64,000 nt of DNA from contig NZ_CP009451.1 in NCBI RefSeq assembly GCF_000757825.1, forward strand, positions 2,170,001-2,234,000. Reading direction: 5' to 3'. Each line of letters begins with the position of its first letter. Position 1 is the first letter of the stretch. Shown here piece by piece: positions 1-8,865 of the stretch. This stretch comes from Cedecea neteri. Its GTDB lineage: Bacteria > Pseudomonadota > Gammaproteobacteria > Enterobacterales > Enterobacteriaceae. The translations under genes and the position numbers were made by a program. Under the pieces are notes generated by a model. That model saw only the letters and a program-made list of their open reading frames with translations. It ran no database searches and had not been told where the DNA came from.

Positions 1-1043
1 CGTCATACTCCGGTAGCTTCCGTCAATCAGCCACAACATGCCCGCCGCCGCCCCCATTGCGGCCGTCGTCGCCGCGCAAAGTGCTGATAAAGTTGGCAGC
101 TGATGGTGAATGTAAATAGCCGTCAAATGCGACAGAATAAGCGCCCGGGTTAGCTGCTCCTCACTGCTTCTAAGGTGTTCAGCCACCACCACAACCGGCA
201 TCGTGGCCGCAATTCCCTGGTTACCCGACCCAGAGTTACTCATTGCCGGCAAACAGGCGCCGCCCATACGGGCATCCGAGGCGGCAGACGTTCGGATGAT
301 AATATCCGTGAACAGATCTTTCGCCAGCAGCCCCCGCGCTCTCTGGCGCTGCAAAGTTGCACCGATGTGAAGACCATACGGGGCCCGCAGTCCTTCATGG
401 GAAAGGGCGTTATTCAGCAAGGCCGCATCCCGAATAAAACCGATGCTCTCGACGGGGACATTCCCGGCAAACTCAACAATTTGCGACAGCGTAAATTTGG
501 CCAGATCGCAGCAGGATTCAGCATCATCAGTTCGGGGTTCATGGCTGCGGTCAAACAGCACTTTTCCCTGTTTCTCAACGCGAACCACCCTGCTATGCCC
601 ACCAGCAATGGTGACGGTAGCAAACGCATTAGCCGTAAAAACCGTGGCGCTGGCGTAGAGGATTTCGTCGCAAGGCTCACAAATCGAGACGGAGACTCGC
701 CCGTTCGCCAACAGCAGCTTACCGGCGGCAATAGACGCGACCGAAGCGCTTTTCAACACTTCAAGCCCGGCCTGCGGATTGCCCCCCAAGGCACCAACTG
801 CGGCTGCAATCGGCAACCCAACCATACCGGTTCCGGGTACCGTCACCCCCATCCCATTTTTCATCAGATTGGGGGAGACCTTCGCCACAATACGCTCCAC
901 GTTGCCCTCCAGGTGCGAAGCCGCCAGGGCGCTGGCCAGCGCCAGCGAAATGGGTTCAGTGCAGCCTACCGCAGGCCTCACATTTTGTTTTACCGCCCGG
1001 ATTAATTCGGCCCACGCCGGGTTTAATTCTGGATTTAACATAT
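1..1043 (-). CDS. cyuA: L-cysteine desulfidase CyuA (UPF0597/YhaM), 3' end outside the window
   Basis: This reading frame begins at the ATG complementary to 1041-1043 ([17 protein letters not shown]...) and stays open to the window edge, so about 347 of roughly 436 residues are visible. It matches the UPF0597/YhaM family, oxygen-labile Fe-S L-cysteine desulfidases that release sulfide, pyruvate and ammonia. The family-typical N-terminal block with [14 protein letters not shown] is present, as are cysteines expected to bind the cluster (for example SICEPCDE). An AAGG Shine-Dalgarno lies just upstream. It sits 32 bp after cyuP on the same strand, so permease and desulfidase are very likely cotranscribed. 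The stop codon is not seen, so integrity of the C-terminus is unknown. Confidence 0.9.
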
Positions 1044-1075
1044 TTATACCTTAAGTCCTTACTGCAACCAGGCCA

Positions 1076-2398
1076 TCAGGAGAACGCCAGGAAAGGAGAA
1101 ACACAAAGCAATAGCCCGGTAATAATAATAATAATCAGAGATACCCCTTTATATTTATGCAGCGCCGGGACTTTATAAACCAGCCATGCAGGGATCAAAC
1201 ACCCGACCATGCCAAATATTGGGCTACATATTGAGGTAAAACTTAACACGGGTGCATTCAGAACAATCGCACTCCAGGAAAGCAAAATTGCAAAGATCAT
1301 AATGCCGTATTGCACCAGTCGCTCATTAATTTTCTCAGCGGCAATTTTACGGCGTAATATATTAATCACGATACCCTGCGTTGCTTCACGAAACCCGAGA
1401 TAAACCCCAAAGAATGCGGTCATTACCGCAAAAATATTTAATATAACGCCGACGACAGTAACCCATGAACCAGACCCGCCATTAATAAACTGGGCGGCAA
1501 TCGCTAATGCTGAAATATTTTGTTCATAGGCTTTTACCGCTTCATCGTGCCCCATCGCCAAAGTAAACGACACCGCATAGAAAAATACCGTGACAAACAA
1601 AATCCCAAAGGCAATATTCATCGCTCGTAATGCTTTATGGCGAGCGACCTCACGAGATTTTTCTCGCGATCTGTACGAGATAACCATCGGGCTCAGCGTC
1701 TGAATAAACAGAATAGAAGTCAGGGTAAAGGGCAGCGTGATGATGGCATTCTTGATAAGCAACCCCAGCGGAGGCAACGAACCCGCGTTATAGAGATGCC
1801 AAAGGCCAATCATTGATACACCCAGCGCCGCCACAACCAGAAGTTTAGTCATCACCATCAAGCTGGAAACTTTAAACAGCAGCCGCTCACCGCGTGAAGA
1901 TATCGCCACCAGCACGCAAATCAGTATCAGGCCATAAAATGGGTTATCTGAAAGTAACTCGTCCGTTACGCCAAAGGTATGCAGATAAGAAGCGCTGTCA
2001 TTAGTAATGGCGGTAGCGTAAACAAACATCCAGATAACCAACATAATGAAATAAAGCGCCCCTAACAATACCCCCCAGTTTTTCCCAAGATAACCGCTGA
2101 TCACGCTTGGGTAGTCTTTACATTCCGGGGATTCGGCAAGGGTATTAATAAACAACCGCTGGAATAAATACATCGCGGGGTAACCTACAATGGAAGAAAG
2201 CAGGAAAACCCACAATCCCATTAATCCAACCTGAACGGGTAAAAAAACGATCCCCGCACCAATTGCCATACCAATACTCATTATTATCCAGCCAATGTCG
2301 TTACTATCCAGCTTTATTGCATCCTGCCATTCACGTTCGGTCATTCCGGCACGACGAGCAGCCGGTGAGGTCGCCAGAGGGGCGATTATTGTTTCCAT
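1076..2398 (-). CDS. cyuP: Serine/cysteine permease CyuP (YhaO), HAAAP family
   Basis: The 440-residue product is a multi-pass inner-membrane protein with about eleven hydrophobic segments and the look of hydroxy/aromatic amino acid permeases (SdaC/TdcC/YhaO group). The soluble N-terminus ending in EREWQDAIKLDSNDIGW followed by a GMAIGAGIVFLP helix is typical of the family. Together with the adjacent cyuA it forms the cysteine import and degradation pair known from E. coli, where it lies near rnpB as it does here. Substrate is inferred from this pairing: D/L-serine or L-cysteine. It begins 505 bp downstream of the end of the AAA ATPase gene, so it probably has its own promoter in that AT-rich gap. 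Confidence 0.88.
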   Translation of the reverse strand: METIIAPLATSPAARRAGMTEREWQDAIKLDSNDIGWIIMSIGMAIGAGIVFLPVQVGLMGLWVFLLSSIVGYPAMYLFQRLFINTLAESPECKDYPSVISGYLGKNWGVLLGALYFIMLVIWMFVYATAITNDSASYLHTFGVTDELLSDNPFYGLILICVLVAISSRGERLLFKVSSLMVMTKLLVVAALGVSMIGLWHLYNAGSLPPLGLLIKNAIITLPFTLTSILFIQTLSPMVISYRSREKSREVARHKALRAMNIAFGILFVTVFFYAVSFTLAMGHDEAVKAYEQNISALAIAAQFINGGSGSWVTVVGVILNIFAVMTAFFGVYLGFREATQGIVINILRRKIAAEKINERLVQYGIMIFAILLSWSAIVLNAPVLSFTSICSPIFGMVGCLIPAWLVYKVPALHKYKGVSLIIIIITGLLLCVSPFLAFS

Positions 2399-2903
2399 TT
2401 AATATTTCTCTTAATGTAGGATTTAATCGTTATTTTAAATAAAGCAATAATTCCCCGGGCGATGAGATACCGGGGCGAACAATTGGCAGGTCTTTTTTAT
2501 AATAAAACAATGATAGCGCGCTAAAGAGAGAAAAAACTTGCAACTATGCAGGATAAAAAGACGCCAAAGAGAAAATTATTCTCCTGTAAGCATGAAATTA
2601 TGTTGTTTTTTACTTCTCATCAGCCAGTTAGGGGAATAATTAATTACCCGGAGGTATTAAAAATAAGTATCACGTTGTTTTATATTGATTTTTATACATC
2701 AGATTTTTCAAGGCAAATTCACCTTTTCGCCATCGGTGTGAAGTAGCGCAAAAAATGCAGTGAATGGCTTGTTAAGCAGGCCAGAGACAAAAATGATGAA
2801 GTTCACACGGTTAGCCGCTTTTAGCATATCTCTCTGATTATTGTTGCAGCCAGGTTACCGCAAAGCAGATTTCACCAAAGCAGGCGCTGAGGCACAGAAC
2901 GGC
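2399..2903. other. AT-rich intergenic region upstream of cyuP
   Basis: This 505-bp stretch separates cyuP from the end of the ATPase gene. It is clearly richer in A and T than its surroundings and should carry the cyuPA promoter and regulator sites. AT-rich tracts resembling -10 elements occur around 2500-2530 on the minus strand, but I cannot assign one with confidence. A 66-codon frame at 2546-2746 on the plus strand has no Shine-Dalgarno sequence and no recognisable content. Confidence 0.5.
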
Positions 2904-4001
2904 TCATAAAAGCCGGTTTACCCGCGTCTCGCCCTGCTCAATCCCCAGCTCATACAATGTAAATGCCGTGTGCTTTTCAATGAGCTTAGCCAGCTCCGGC
3001 GAGTGGCTGGTCAGCCAGATTTGCGTGTAACGACTCGCCTCGGCTATCAGCCGCGCCAGCGCCGGAAGCATTTGTGGATGTAGGCTGTTTTCAGGTTCAT
3101 TGAGAGCGATAAACTGCGGAGGCCTCGGGCTAAGCAGCGCCACCGTCAGGCACAGAAAACGCAGCGTTCCATCAGAAAATTCAGCGGCCTCCAGAGGCCG
3201 GTTAATCCCCAGTCGGTTCATCATCATCTGGAAGCGCCCGCCGGTGTTATCGCAGAAAAACCTACACTCCGGGAAGGCCTCATCCAGCACGGTAAACATC
3301 AGCTCGCTGTCGCCAATCTCAACGATCGTCTGAAACGCGGCGGCCAGGTTTAAACCATCGCCGGAAAGCACCGGGCTGCGGTAACCCACCTGAGGCAATC
3401 TGAGCCCTGCCCCTTTGGAAATGTCGAACTCGTGGTAAAAGCGCCAGTTTCGCAACGTCTCCCTGGCACTTGAAACTTCCGGGTACAGATGCGGCTCGCC
3501 AAGCTGGCCAAAGAGGGACTCATTTTCATACAGCGTGGCGGCATGGGTGACCTTTTCGCCGTTGACGTTATTGAGGAAAACCGTCTGATTACGGCGCTGC
3601 ATTACCGATGACGATGGGCGGCGCCGATAGCCACTGAGCCAGATTTGCTCCTCTTTGACGATAGGATCGAGGCCAAACATCGTCGGGTACGGAAGCGGTT
3701 CGGGAAACCCAACCTGCAGCTCATATTCAAACGTTTCGGTTTCTACCGCCAGCGTTAACCTGCGCGGCGCGCTGGCGTAGCCTCGGGCTCTATCGCCGGC
3801 CCACATGGCCTTCTGGATCCCACCTTCGTCGGAAAGCCAGTGGGACAGCTGCCCGGTACCCGCCCCGTGGATCAGATGAATCGCCTTATAGATGTTCGAT
3901 TTACCGCATCCGTTCGGCCCAAACACCACGTTCAGCCTTCCTAAATCAATAGAAAGCTTGCGCACCGAACGATAGTTGTCGATATACAGGGATTTGATCA
4001 T
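2904..4001 (-). CDS. AAA family ATPase (RecF/OLD-like, COG4637 type)
   Basis: The 365-residue protein has an N-terminal RecF/SMC-like ABC ATPase fold: MIKSLYIDNYRSVRKLSIDLG, then Walker A GPNGCGKSN near residue 30, and near the C-terminus a Walker B region LNEPENSLHP followed by LTSHSPEL, the switch histidine block. The Walker B aspartate position is Asn (LNEPE), which I recall as common in this subfamily, so it need not mean loss of activity. The start at 3999-4001 was chosen because the family motif begins there; an upstream extension to 4109 is open but has no family character. The role is unknown. Relatives act on DNA or in defence, but no nuclease domain is fused here and no defence partner is adjacent. 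Confidence 0.75.
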   Translation of the reverse strand: MIKSLYIDNYRSVRKLSIDLGRLNVVFGPNGCGKSNIYKAIHLIHGAGTGQLSHWLSDEGGIQKAMWAGDRARGYASAPRRLTLAVETETFEYELQVGFPEPLPYPTMFGLDPIVKEEQIWLSGYRRRPSSSVMQRRNQTVFLNNVNGEKVTHAATLYENESLFGQLGEPHLYPEVSSARETLRNWRFYHEFDISKGAGLRLPQVGYRSPVLSGDGLNLAAAFQTIVEIGDSELMFTVLDEAFPECRFFCDNTGGRFQMMMNRLGINRPLEAAEFSDGTLRFLCLTVALLSPRPPQFIALNEPENSLHPQMLPALARLIAEASRYTQIWLTSHSPELAKLIEKHTAFTLYELGIEQGETRVNRLL

Positions 4002-4077
4002 GATTATTCGCCGCCGTGAAACTTGATGCCCATTATGGCAAATACATGCCGAAGCACACCAGTTTACCGCCTGTCGA

Positions 4078-4179
4078 TTAAAGCGATCCCAGAGCGACCA
4101 GCACATCAAAGATCAACACCACGGCGATCGTGCCGATCGCTATTTTTCTGTCAGCAGCATCAGGCTCCCTGTGCTTCAT
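4078..4179 (-). CDS. Putative 33-residue single-span membrane protein
   Basis: A 34-codon frame encodes a charged N-terminus (MKHREPDAADRK) followed by one hydrophobic segment (IAIGTIAVVLIFDVLVALG) ending in SL. It is preceded by a very strong Shine-Dalgarno tract, AAAGGGAGAAGAG, directly before the ATG. The frame lies 76 bp upstream of the AAA ATPase gene on the same strand, so they might be cotranscribed. I do not recognise a named homologue. The combination of strong ribosome site, charged head and clean membrane helix is what bona fide small enterobacterial membrane proteins look like. Expression is not shown. Confidence 0.5.
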   Translation of the reverse strand: MKHREPDAADRKIAIGTIAVVLIFDVLVALGSL

Positions 4180-4245
4180 CTCTTCTCCCTTTGTCTTCAG
4201 TCAGCCAAATCTCTGACCCGTGCGCTGGCTAATGCCCGCTGCCAG

Positions 4246-4482
4246 CGGGATCTTCATGTCCGGATCCGGCCAATACGCCCTGACGATAACCTGGCTATCG
4301 CCGACGTTATCCGTAAAACCTTCCGCGATAACAAAATCGATCATATCGAAGGCGTAAGCCTGCACGATCCGGCGCTGGCGATAGAGCAGGCCGAAGCATT
4401 CGGTTTCCAACATCTGGACGGTAGCCTCGGCAACACCGGCCACAACAGCTGCGATATCTGTATGCTCAAAACGCTGAAATAA
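4246..4482 (+). pseudogene. Internally deleted GNAT acetyltransferase remnant
   Basis: The plus strand encodes HVRIRPIRPDDNLAIADVIR, the typical N-terminus of an approximately 160-residue GNAT family, which then jumps to EQAEAFGFQHLDGSLGNTGH and CMLKTL, matching the C-terminal end of the same family. About 90 central residues, including the acetyl-CoA binding motif, are missing. The expected start codon is also lost: the codon before HVRIRP is CTT, and the only in-frame ATG is at 4171 and adds unrelated residues. I therefore call it a pseudogene rather than a short protein. It lies next to the rnpB downstream repeats, which may have promoted rearrangement. Confidence 0.65.
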
Positions 4483-4495
4483 TCTTTTTAAAAGT

Positions 4496-4784
4496 AAAAC
4501 ACCCCGCAAAACTTTCATCTTGCGGGGCGTTTCTGAATGGTTGAAGCTGACCGATAAGCCGCTTTCTTTCCATGAATAGCGTCGTGGACAGTCATTCATC
4601 TTATTGTTTCTGAATGCAAAACACCCCGCAAAACTTTCATCTTGCGGGGCGTTTCTGAATGGTTGAAGCTGACCGATAAGCCGCTTTCTTTCCATGAATA
4701 GCGTCGTGGACAGTCATTCATCTTCTTCTTTTCTAAAATGCAAAACGCCCCGCAAAACTTTCATCTTGCGGGGCGTTTCTGAAT

Positions 4785-4806
<22 letters not shown>
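4496..4806 (-). repeat. Tandem rnpB 3'-end/terminator repeats (about 122-124 bp period)
   Basis: Three successive copies of the rnpB 3' segment plus its terminator occur. The block running from the terminator hairpin through GCTGACCGATAAGCC recurs ending at 4560, 4682 and 4806, giving periods of 122 and 124 bp. The copy nearest the gene is the true rnpB 3' end; the outer two carry CTTTCTTTCCATGAATAG in place of part of the gene sequence. Each copy keeps the GTCGTGGACAGTCATTCATC segment of the RNase P RNA and a full terminator. E. coli also has tandem repeats of about 113 bp downstream of rnpB, so the arrangement is homologous rather than new. Confidence 0.9.
4742..4778 (-). terminator. rnpB intrinsic terminator (first of three copies)
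   Basis: Inverted arms AAAACGCCCCGC (4742-4753) and GCGGGGCGTTT (4768-4778) form a GC-rich hairpin ending in a T tract on the minus strand, directly after the mature rnpB 3' end. Near-identical hairpins recur at about 4497-4533 and 4618-4655, with one base changed in one arm, giving three terminators in series. Confidence 0.9.
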
Positions 4807-5161
<355 letters not shown>

Positions 5162-5168
5162 GGCGCGC

Positions 5169-5197
5169 AGTATAGAGGGTTTCACCCTCCCTGTCAC
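5169..5197 (-). promoter_or_regulatory. rnpB sigma-70 promoter
   Basis: On the minus strand GTGACA (5192-5197) and TATACT (5169-5174) are separated by 17 bp, with the RNA 5' end 8 nucleotides after the -10. The spacing and the start at the known mature 5' end support this as the main rnpB promoter. Confidence 0.85.
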
Positions 5198-5220
5198 GCG
5201 GGCCCGCCAGAAACGAAAAG

Positions 5221-6030
5221 CTAGTCGCCGACAAGCACAACATCAATACCGCTTTTACGCAGCGCGCTCAGGCTTTCCGCCGGAATACCTTTATCGGTAA
5301 TCACCCGGTGAATACGCTGGGTATCGATGATTTTATGCAGGCTGGAGCGGTTAAATTTGCTGGAATCCGTGACCACAATAATCCGTTCGGCGACTTCACA
5401 CATTTTACGGTTAAGCCGGGCCTCGTCCTCGTTATGGGTGCTCACGCCGCGCTCTGGATCGATGGCATCCACGCCGAGGAAAAGCATATCGAAATGGAAG
5501 TTTTGCAGCGACTGTTCAGCGCTATCGCCGTAAAACGACAGCGACTGACGGCGCAGGTGCCCGCCGGTCATCAGCACCTCGACGCCTTCGGCTTCCAGCA
5601 GCGCGTTAGCCACGTTGATGCCGTTGGTCATCGCAATCACTTCTTTATGCTGGCGCATAAGACGGGCGATTTCATACGTCGTGGTGCCGGAGTCCAGAAT
5701 CACCTTGTCACCGGGATTAATAAGATCGGCTGCGACCCGCGCAATGCTGCGCTTCAGTGACTTATTCAGCGAGCTTTTATCCTCCACCGAAGGTTCAGCC
5801 ACCGCGCTGCCGGGTTCACAAATCAGTGCCCCACCGTAGGCACGAACGGCAATGCCTTGCTTCTCCAGGAAAGCCAGATCGTTGCGAATAGTGACGGTAG
5901 AGACGCCAAAAAAAGAAGATAAATCATTAACCTGTACGCTTCCCTGCTGGCGAAGGCGTTGAATAATTTGCTCGCGTCTTTCGCTGGTACCCGGAATACG
6001 TTTGTCCGTTGCGGTATCGCTGTTGCTCAT
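5221..6030 (-). CDS. agaR: AgaR, DeoR-family repressor of GalNAc/galactosamine genes
   Basis: The 269-residue protein starts [20 protein letters not shown], followed by a DeoR winged helix ([19 protein letters not shown], about residues 30-50) and a sugar-phosphate sensing domain with [13 protein letters not shown]. Similarity to E. coli AgaR is very high over the whole length. The start at 6028-6030 was preferred over an ATG five codons upstream because it matches AgaR and has an AGGTTACCCT ribosome site. It is transcribed divergently from kbaZ, and AgaR-type operator sequences lie between them and before agaS, so autoregulation and control of both aga units are expected. Confidence 0.95.
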   Translation of the reverse strand: MSNSDTATDKRIPGTSERREQIIQRLRQQGSVQVNDLSSFFGVSTVTIRNDLAFLEKQGIAVRAYGGALICEPGSAVAEPSVEDKSSLNKSLKRSIARVAADLINPGDKVILDSGTTTYEIARLMRQHKEVIAMTNGINVANALLEAEGVEVLMTGGHLRRQSLSFYGDSAEQSLQNFHFDMLFLGVDAIDPERGVSTHNEDEARLNRKMCEVAERIIVVTDSSKFNRSSLHKIIDTQRIHRVITDKGIPAESLSALRKSGIDVVLVGD

Positions 6031-6048
6031 AGGGTAACCTTTCAATAT

Positions 6049-6073
6049 ATCTTTCGTTTCATTTCTATTTGCC
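6049..6073 (+). promoter_or_regulatory. AgaR-type operator upstream of agaR
   Basis: The sequence CTTTCGTTTCATTTCTATTT fits the published E. coli AgaR pyrimidine-rich consensus (TTTCRTTTYRWTTYNYTT core). It lies 20-40 bp upstream of the agaR start, a position suited to autorepression. Confidence 0.75.
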
Positions 6074-6228
6074 TATTAACACCTTTCTTTTAGCAGAAAG
6101 CAACCCCCAGGAATCTGCGCTCAAACGGTGCTTTTTTCCCTCATCAACCTTTCATTATGTTTCTTTTGCGAAACAGATCTCAATTCCAGTATCTTTCTTT
6201 TTATTCTCAAACGCCATTCAGGCACGAT

Positions 6229-6251
6229 TAAATGAAATGAATCGAAAGAAA
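6229..6251 (-). promoter_or_regulatory. AgaR-type operator upstream of kbaZ
   Basis: On the minus strand CTTTCGATTCATTTCATTTA fits the same consensus. It sits about 30-50 bp before the kbaZ start. A further partial match, GTTTCTTTTGCG, is near 6160. Two or more sites before kbaZ would match the E. coli arrangement. Confidence 0.7.
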
Positions 6252-6281
6252 ATGTTTTAACCCATCGCCGTGGAGAGGAAA

Positions 6282-7574
6282 GTGAAACAGTTGACCGAAT
6301 TTGTCGCTAGCCATAAACGGAACAACCAATGCGGGATCTTTGCCGTATGTTCTGCACATCCGCTGGTGCTTGAGGCGGCTATGCGCCATGCCCGTGAGGC
6401 CGGAACCAGCCTGCTTATCGAAGCTACTTCTAACCAGGTCGATCAGTACGGCGGCTATACGGGGATGACGCCGGCGGACTTCTGCGGCTTCGTCTACCAA
6501 CTGGCCGAACAGCATCGCTTCCCCCACGCTAACCTGATTCTCGGCGGCGATCACCTTGGCCCAAACCGCTGGCAAACCCGGCCTGCAGAAGAGGCGATGT
6601 CTCATGCCGAAGAGCTGATTCGCAGCTATGTGGCCGCAGGTTTCAAGAAAATACACCTCGACTGCAGCATGTCCTGCGCGGGCGACCCGGTACCGCTCAC
6701 TGACGATATCGTTGCCGCACGTGCAGCGAGGTTAGCTACCATTGCCGAACAAACCTGCATCGACCACTTTGGTCAAGCCGACCTGGTATACATCATCGGC
6801 ACAGAGGTGCCGGTTCCCGGCGGTGCGCATGAAACCCTTGCCGAGCTGGCCGTCACCACGCCACAGGCGGCCAATGCCACGCTGGAAGCGCATCGCAACG
6901 CCTTCTCTGAACAAGGCCTCAGCGCTATCTGGCCCCGAATTATTGGCCTTGTTGTTCAGCCGGGCGTCGAGTTTGACCACACCCGGGTGATTGACTACCA
7001 GCCGGAAAAATCTCGCGCGTTAAGCAAAATGATCGAAGCGTCACAGACCATGGTGTTTGAAGCGCACTCGACGGATTACCAGACAACGCAGGCGCTACGC
7101 CAGCTGGTAGAGGATCACTTTGCAATACTGAAAGTAGGCCCGGCGCTGACCTTCGCCCTGCGTGAAGCGCTTTTCTCGCTGTCGGCCATCGAACGAGAAC
7201 TGCTTCCGGCCCACAAATGTTCCGGGCTAAGGGACGTGCTGGAAAGCGTGATGCTCGACCATCCGGAACACTGGCAGCAGCACTATCACGGCAATGGAGA
7301 TGCGCTGCGTCTGGCGCGCGGCTACAGCTACTCGGATCGGGTGCGCTATTACTGGCCGGATCGCGACATCGACGACGCTTACGATGTGCTGGTCAAAAAC
7401 CTGGCCCATGAACCCCTTCCGCTGCCGTTAATCAGCCAGTATCTGCCGCTTCAGTACGCCAGAGTGCGCGAAGCACAGCTGGCCGCCAGCCCTCACGAGC
7501 TGATTATCGACCATATTCAGGATGTGCTGCGTCAGTATCACGCGGCCTGTCACGGTGAGCCATCTTCTCATTAA
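6282..7574 (+). CDS. kbaZ: KbaZ, tagatose-1,6-bisphosphate aldolase accessory subunit
   Basis: The 430-residue GatZ/KbaZ-family protein contains the conserved blocks [47 protein letters not shown] and [12 protein letters not shown]. KbaZ stabilises and activates the class II aldolase KbaY, here encoded 4 kb downstream, and is thought to be a non-catalytic chaperone-like subunit. I place the start at the GTG 6282, giving [12 protein letters not shown], because it aligns with E. coli KbaZ and follows GGAGAGG at six bases spacing. A GTG at 6270 is in frame but overlaps that ribosome site. It is first in the kbaZ-agaVWEF unit. Confidence 0.93.
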   Translation: MKQLTEFVASHKRNNQCGIFAVCSAHPLVLEAAMRHAREAGTSLLIEATSNQVDQYGGYTGMTPADFCGFVYQLAEQHRFPHANLILGGDHLGPNRWQTRPAEEAMSHAEELIRSYVAAGFKKIHLDCSMSCAGDPVPLTDDIVAARAARLATIAEQTCIDHFGQADLVYIIGTEVPVPGGAHETLAELAVTTPQAANATLEAHRNAFSEQGLSAIWPRIIGLVVQPGVEFDHTRVIDYQPEKSRALSKMIEASQTMVFEAHSTDYQTTQALRQLVEDHFAILKVGPALTFALREALFSLSAIERELLPAHKCSGLRDVLESVMLDHPEHWQQHYHGNGDALRLARGYSYSDRVRYYWPDRDIDDAYDVLVKNLAHEPLPLPLISQYLPLQYARVREAQLAASPHELIIDHIQDVLRQYHAACHGEPSSH

Positions 7575-7598
7575 CACAATGATAATAAGGGAAATAAC

Positions 7599-8072
7599 AT
7601 GCCAAATATTGTCTTAAGCCGCATTGATGAGCGCCTTATCCACGGCCAGGTTGGCGTGCAGTGGGTCGGATTTTCCGGCGCTAACCTGGTGCTGGTCGCC
7701 AATGATGAGGTAGCGGAAGACCCTATACAGCAAAACCTGATGGAGATGGTGCTGGCGGAAGGGATCGCCGTGCGTTTCTGGCCGCTGCAAAAAGTCATCG
7801 ACAACATCCACCGCGCGGCCGACCGCCAGAAGATCCTGCTGGTCTGCAAAAACCCTCAGGACTTCCTCACCCTGGTGAACGGCAGCGTGCCGGTAAAACG
7901 CATCAACGTTGGCAACATGCACTATGTCGAAGGTAAGAAGCAGGTCGCCAAAACCGTGTCGGTCGACGAACAGGACATTGCCGCCTTTTCCGGGCTGAAA
8001 CAGGCCGGCGTAGAGTGTTTTGTCCAGGGCGTGCCGACGGAATCAGCTCAGGATCTTTATAAACTTCTCTGA
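7599..8072 (+). CDS. agaV: AgaV, PTS EIIB for GalNAc/galactosamine (mannose family)
   Basis: The 157-residue cytoplasmic EIIB domain begins MPNIVLSRIDERLIHGQVGV; His15 in RLIHGQV is the phosphoryl acceptor of mannose-family EIIB proteins. It accepts phosphate from AgaF (EIIA) and donates it to the sugar during passage through AgaW/AgaE. It is nearly identical to E. coli AgaV. It follows kbaZ by 24 bp and is 10 bp from agaW. Confidence 0.95.
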   Translation: MPNIVLSRIDERLIHGQVGVQWVGFSGANLVLVANDEVAEDPIQQNLMEMVLAEGIAVRFWPLQKVIDNIHRAADRQKILLVCKNPQDFLTLVNGSVPVKRINVGNMHYVEGKKQVAKTVSVDEQDIAAFSGLKQAGVECFVQGVPTESAQDLYKLL

Positions 8073-8082
8073 GGTATTTGCT

Positions 8083-8865
8083 ATGGAAATCAGCTTACTG
8101 CAAGCGATAGCGCTGGGCCTGCTGGCCTTTATTGCCGGTCTGGACATGTTCAACGGCCTGACCCATATGCACCGCCCCGTTGTCCTTGGCCCGCTGGTTG
8201 GCCTCATTCTCGGCGATCTCCACACCGGCATTCTCACCGGCGGCACGCTGGAGCTGGTGTGGATGGGTCTGGCCCCCCTCGCCGGAGCCCAGCCGCCGAA
8301 CGTGATTATCGGCACTATCGTCGGCACCGCTTTCGCGATCGGCACCGGCGTGAAGCCAGAAGTTGCCGTCGGGGTCGCGGTGCCTTTCGCGGTTGCGGTA
8401 CAGATGGGCATCACCTTCCTGTTCTCCGTGATGTCCGGCGTGATGGCGCGAGCCGACCGCATGGCGGCTAACGCCGATACCAGAGGCATCGAACGCATCA
8501 ACTATCTGGCGATGCTCACGCTCGGTATCTTCTATTTTCTGTGCGCTTTCTTGCCGATTTACTTCGGCGCCGATCATGCCAAAACGGCCATTGATATGCT
8601 GCCCGCGCGGCTCATCGACGGGCTTGGCGTTGCCGGGGGCATCATGCCGGCTATCGGTTTTGCCGTGCTGCTGAAAATCATGATGAAAAACGTCTACATC
8701 CCCTACTTCATTATCGGCTTTGTGGGCGCGGCCTGGCTGAAGCTGCCGGTGCTGGCGATTGCTGCCGCAGCGCTGGCGCTGGCGCTGATGGATTTACTGC
8801 GCAAAGACCCGACTCCGCCGCAACCCGCTCGCGCTAAGCAAGAGGAATTCGAAGATGGCATCTGA
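8083..8865 (+). CDS. agaW: AgaW, PTS EIIC for GalNAc
   Basis: The 260-residue polytopic membrane protein starts MEISLLQAIALGLLAFIAGL and has the EIIC-man pattern, including GGTLELVWMGLAPLAGAQPPN. It forms the sugar channel with AgaE. Full length here contrasts with E. coli K-12, where agaW is truncated, so this strain should be able to make the complete permease. The start at 8083 follows GAGG at suitable spacing; an in-frame extension upstream overlaps agaV and is not needed. The gene overlaps agaE by 11 bp. Confidence 0.93.
   Translation: MEISLLQAIALGLLAFIAGLDMFNGLTHMHRPVVLGPLVGLILGDLHTGILTGGTLELVWMGLAPLAGAQPPNVIIGTIVGTAFAIGTGVKPEVAVGVAVPFAVAVQMGITFLFSVMSGVMARADRMAANADTRGIERINYLAMLTLGIFYFLCAFLPIYFGADHAKTAIDMLPARLIDGLGVAGGIMPAIGFAVLLKIMMKNVYIPYFIIGFVGAAWLKLPVLAIAAAALALALMDLLRKDPTPPQPARAKQEEFEDGI

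Noticed and set aside
175..1005. 276-codon plus-strand frame opposite cyuA
   Set aside because: Shadow of cyuA, whose minus-strand frame is continuous and recognisable.
2546..2746. 66-codon plus-strand frame upstream of cyuP
   Set aside because: No Shine-Dalgarno sequence, AT-rich and without recognisable features.
2904..4001. Loss of function of the AAA ATPase because Walker B has Asn in place of Asp
   Set aside because: LNEPE is, as I recall, common in this subfamily, so inactivity cannot be concluded.
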